The notes under the pieces are model-generated. The model was not told the DNA's origin. It worked only from the letters and a program-made list of their open reading frames with translations, and did not search any database. From NCBI GenBank assembly GCA_038747915.1, contig JBCDJJ010000115.1, positions 1 to 8,217 of the forward strand: 8,217 bases of DNA, read 5' to 3'. Position 1 is the stretch's first letter. Every line of letters starts with the position of its first letter. Positions 6,176-8,217 of this stretch are shown piece by piece. The position numbers and the translations under genes were made by a program. The DNA is from JBCDAP01 sp038747915 (GTDB taxonomy: Bacteria > Planctomycetota > Phycisphaerae > Phycisphaerales > UBA1924).

Positions 6176-7995
6176 TCATCCCCGCGCTCGTGAACTACTA
6201 CGACCGCCTGGCCGCGGCCCCGGGGAGCGACATCGCGCCGTTCGGCTTCAGCCGCCAGAAGATCACCTTCTGCGTGACGGTGCGCCCCGACGGCTCGTTG
6301 GTCGAGATCGCCGATGCGCGTCTCGACGAGGTCGACGCGCGCGGCAAGTCCCGGCTCGCGCCGACGCTGCTCGTCGTGCCCGGGCAGGCCAAGCCCCCCG
6401 GCTCGGGCATCAATCCTTGTCTGCTGTGGGACAACGCGGCGTACATGCTCGGGTGGAAATCAGACGATCCGGATCCGGATCGGACCAGAGCCTGCTTCGA
6501 GGCCTTCCGCCACCGCCACTCAGCACTCGAAGACGAGATCGACGATGAGGGGTTCCGCGCGGTGTGCGCCTTCCTCCGTGCGCACGACCCGCGCGACTTC
6601 CACCCCGACGAGCGCCTGGTCGACGCGCTGCGATCGTTCGGCGTGTTCCGCCTCGAGGGTATGCACCAGTACATACACGAGCGGGCACGGATCGTCGAGT
6701 GGTTCACGCGGTCGCTCGACGCGGGTACACCCACCGGTGCGGACGCACCGCGCGTCATCCCGTCGCTCACAACCGGCACACCCGCGCGGATCGCCCGACT
6801 GCACGAACCGAAGCTCAAGGGTGTATGGGGGGCCCAGAGCTCCGGGGCGGCACTCGTGTCGTTCAACATCGCGTCGGCCGAGAGCTACGGTAAATCGCAA
6901 GGCGAGAACGCGCCCGTGTCCGAGCAGGACGCGTTCAAGTACTGCACCGCGCTCAATGTGCTGCTCCGTGAGCGCACCGTCCGCGTGGGCGATACCACGG
7001 TCGTCTGGTGGGCCGACGCCGCCGAGGGCGACGAGATGTCGGCGATCCTCGGCGCAGCGATGGGTGATGCGGACTTCACCCTCGGCGCCGACGCGGAGGA
7101 TGCCGGGCGCGCGGATCGGCTCGAGCGCGTACTGGCCGACCTTGCTGCGGGGCGGATGCCGGACCTCACGGGCACCGAGACGGGATTCAATGTGCTGGGC
7201 CTGGCGCCCAACGCGGCCCGGCTCGCGGTGCGGTTCTGGTGGCGGGGGCCGATCGCGCACGTGTTCGCAAACCTCGTGCAGCACCACGCGGACGCTCGGC
7301 TCGAGCCGGTTCCGCCGAACGAAGCGGGGCGCCCGATGTCCATCGCACGCGTGGTCCGCGAGACCGCACGTGTGCTCGGTGATCGCCTGGACTACGACAC
7401 CATTTCGCCCACGCTTGCCGGCGAGGTCGTCCGCGCGGTCTTGATGGGCAAGCTGTACCCGATGTCCCTCTTGGAGGCGATCGTCCGTCGGACCCGTGCG
7501 GACGGAAAACTCACCCATGCCCGTGCCGCGATTGTCAAGGCTTGCATTGTTCGTCGGCGACGCGTACTCGCCGGTGGTGCCCACACAACTCAGGAGGTGC
7601 CCGTGTCGATCGACCCACAAGGCCCGGTGCCGTATCAACTTGGCCGCCTGTTCGCTGTCCTCGAAAAAACCCAAGAAGATGCTCTTGGCAGTGTGAACTC
7701 GAGCATTCGCGAGACCTCGTTCGGCAGCGCCTCGGCCACACCCGCTGCGATCTTCCCGCGCCTCGTCCGGTTGCATCAGCATCACCTTGGCAAACTTGAG
7801 GGCGGGCGGCGGATCAATCGCGACAAGCTCATGCAGGAGATCTGCGGCGAGATCGACCGCTTCCCGAAGCATCTCAATCTCGAGGGCCAGGGGTTGTTCC
7901 AGGTCGGCTACTACCACCAGCGTCAGGATCTCTTCACCAAGAAACCGAACACCACCGAAGCACCAGAGCCCGCGCTCGCCGCGGAGGAGAACTGA
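6172..7995 (+). CDS. cas8c: Cas8c (Csd1), large subunit of type I-C Cascade
   Basis: Cas8c is the large subunit that recognises the PAM and recruits Cas3. The frame is open far upstream, inside cas5c, but I choose GTG 6172. It forms the typical GTGA overlap with the cas5c stop, has AGGA (6161-6164) seven bases upstream, and gives the family N-terminus MIIPALVNYYDRL. The product is 607 aa, normal for Csd1. Recognisable family stretches are SRQKITFCVTVRPDG, CLLWDNAAYMLGW, VSFNIASAESYGKSQGENAP, NVLGLAPNAARLAVRFWW and, near the C-terminus, QLGRLFAVLEKTQEDA, FPRLVRLHQHHLGKL and LNLEGQGLFQVGYYHQRQ. The last part also encodes the small subunit from an internal start at 7603. Stop TGA 7993-7995, three bases before cas7c. 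Confidence 0.95.
   Translation: MIIPALVNYYDRLAAAPGSDIAPFGFSRQKITFCVTVRPDGSLVEIADARLDEVDARGKSRLAPTLLVVPGQAKPPGSGINPCLLWDNAAYMLGWKSDDPDPDRTRACFEAFRHRHSALEDEIDDEGFRAVCAFLRAHDPRDFHPDERLVDALRSFGVFRLEGMHQYIHERARIVEWFTRSLDAGTPTGADAPRVIPSLTTGTPARIARLHEPKLKGVWGAQSSGAALVSFNIASAESYGKSQGENAPVSEQDAFKYCTALNVLLRERTVRVGDTTVVWWADAAEGDEMSAILGAAMGDADFTLGADAEDAGRADRLERVLADLAAGRMPDLTGTETGFNVLGLAPNAARLAVRFWWRGPIAHVFANLVQHHADARLEPVPPNEAGRPMSIARVVRETARVLGDRLDYDTISPTLAGEVVRAVLMGKLYPMSLLEAIVRRTRADGKLTHARAAIVKACIVRRRRVLAGGAHTTQEVPVSIDPQGPVPYQLGRLFAVLEKTQEDALGSVNSSIRETSFGSASATPAAIFPRLVRLHQHHLGKLEGGRRINRDKLMQEICGEIDRFPKHLNLEGQGLFQVGYYHQRQDLFTKKPNTTEAPEPALAAEEN
7592..7597 (+). promoter_or_regulatory. Internal Shine-Dalgarno AGGAGG for Cas11c within cas8c
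   Basis: A full consensus AGGAGG lies inside the coding sequence of cas8c, five bases before an in-frame GTG at 7603. It is at least as good as the ribosome sites of cas5c and cas8c themselves, and it falls exactly where the separately made small subunit should begin. Confidence 0.75.
7603..7995 (+). CDS. cas11c: Cas11c, small Cascade subunit made by internal translation of cas8c
   Basis: In studied type I-C systems the small subunit Cas11c is not a separate gene; it is produced from an internal start in the 3' part of cas8c. Here GTG 7603, in the cas8c frame (codon 478), follows AGGAGG at a five-base spacing and would give a 130-aa protein beginning MSIDPQGPVPYQLGRLFAVLEK. Size and position agree with known Cas11c (about 120-135 aa, the C-terminal domain of Csd1). 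It carries the helical stretches FPRLVRLHQHHLGKL and LMQEICGEIDRFP that would form the small-subunit bundle, and ends in a proline/alanine/glutamate-rich tail. Expression is inferred, not shown. Confidence 0.75.
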   Translation: MSIDPQGPVPYQLGRLFAVLEKTQEDALGSVNSSIRETSFGSASATPAAIFPRLVRLHQHHLGKLEGGRRINRDKLMQEICGEIDRFPKHLNLEGQGLFQVGYYHQRQDLFTKKPNTTEAPEPALAAEEN

Positions 7996-7998
7996 CCC

Positions 7999-8217
7999 AT
8001 GCCCACCGCCACCCAAGCACCGCCCATCGCCAACCGCTACGACGTCGTCTACTTCTTCGACGTGATCGACGGCAACCCCAACGGCGATCCCGACGCCGGC
8101 AACCTGCCCCGCATCGACCCCGAGACCGGGCAGGGGCTCGTCACCGATGTCTGCCTCAAGCGGAAGATCCGCAACTTCGTTGGCGTCGAGCACGCCGAGG
8201 AGCCGCCCTTCGAGATC
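7999..8217 (+). CDS. cas7: Cas7c (Csd2), backbone subunit of type I-C Cascade, N-terminal part
   Basis: Cas7 polymerises along the crRNA spacer to form the Cascade backbone. The first 73 residues are visible before the window ends. After a short variable leader they read RYDVVYFFDVIDGNPNGDPD, then AGNLPRIDPETGQGLVTDVC and LKRKIRNFVG, the hallmark N-terminus of Csd2. The start ATG 7999 lies three bases after the cas8c stop and ten bases after GGAGGA (7983-7988), so translation is coupled to cas8c/Cas11c. The 3' end, and the cas4-cas1-cas2 genes expected next, lie outside the window. Confidence 0.95.
   Translation, partial: MPTATQAPPIANRYDVVYFFDVIDGNPNGDPDAGNLPRIDPETGQGLVTDVCLKRKIRNFVGVEHAEEPPFEI

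Noticed and set aside
6520..8193. 557-aa open frame on the - strand opposite cas8c and cas7c
   Set aside because: It is antisense to certain cas genes, has no known domain, and such long mirror frames arise from GC-rich third codon positions.

Overview
The window is GC-rich bacterial DNA holding the first half of a type I-C CRISPR-Cas operon, together with the 3' end of an unrelated metal-transporter gene and a stretch of decayed DNA between them. Nothing here fixes the host taxon. The high GC content, the variant Nramp-like transporter and the style of the proteins make me think of a Planctomycetota-type bacterium, but that is a guess from general resemblance.

Layout, left to right, all genes on the + strand. 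Bases 1-765 are the C-terminal part of an Nramp-family divalent metal transporter, closed by a strong intrinsic terminator at 872-893 with a TTCG loop. Bases 894-2660 contain no intact gene I can recognise. Within them, about 1280-1850 is a pseudogene of a PD-(D/E)XK-like (DUF91/NucS-like) nuclease with an in-frame stop and at least two frame changes. A perfect 8-bp inverted repeat lies at 2192-2212, followed by about 400 bp of less GC-rich leader in front of cas3. The CRISPR-Cas locus then runs from 2661 to the right edge: cas3 (2661-4949), a 279-bp control region, a small unknown gene (5229-5435), cas5c (5450-6175), cas8c (6172-7995) and the start of cas7c (7999 to the edge). Cas4, cas1, cas2 and the main array would be expected beyond the right edge.

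Cas5c, Cas8c and Cas7c build the crRNA-guided Cascade/I-C effector. Cas5c also processes pre-crRNA in this subtype, and Cas3 is the HD nuclease-helicase recruited to the target. The small subunit Cas11c has no gene of its own. An in-frame GTG at 7603 inside cas8c sits behind a perfect AGGAGG Shine-Dalgarno and would yield a 130-residue C-terminal product, matching the internal-start mechanism known for type I-C.

The most unusual part is the gap between cas3 and the small gene (4950-5228). It carries a 31-nt type I-C-like CRISPR repeat on the - strand (5047-5077), far from any expected array, and a decayed partner (5120-5140) 42 nt away. The -35 box of a good sigma70-type promoter for the downstream cas operon (TTGACA-16-TATGTT) lies on the edge of the decayed repeat. 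A second, opposing promoter-like pair (TTGGAA-17-TATACT, - strand, 5229-5201) would transcribe straight through the cas promoter and both repeats. This looks like a one-spacer mini-array wired into the cas promoter and is a candidate regulatory crRNA. By eye I found no convincing seed-plus-PAM target for it in the window, so this remains a hypothesis.
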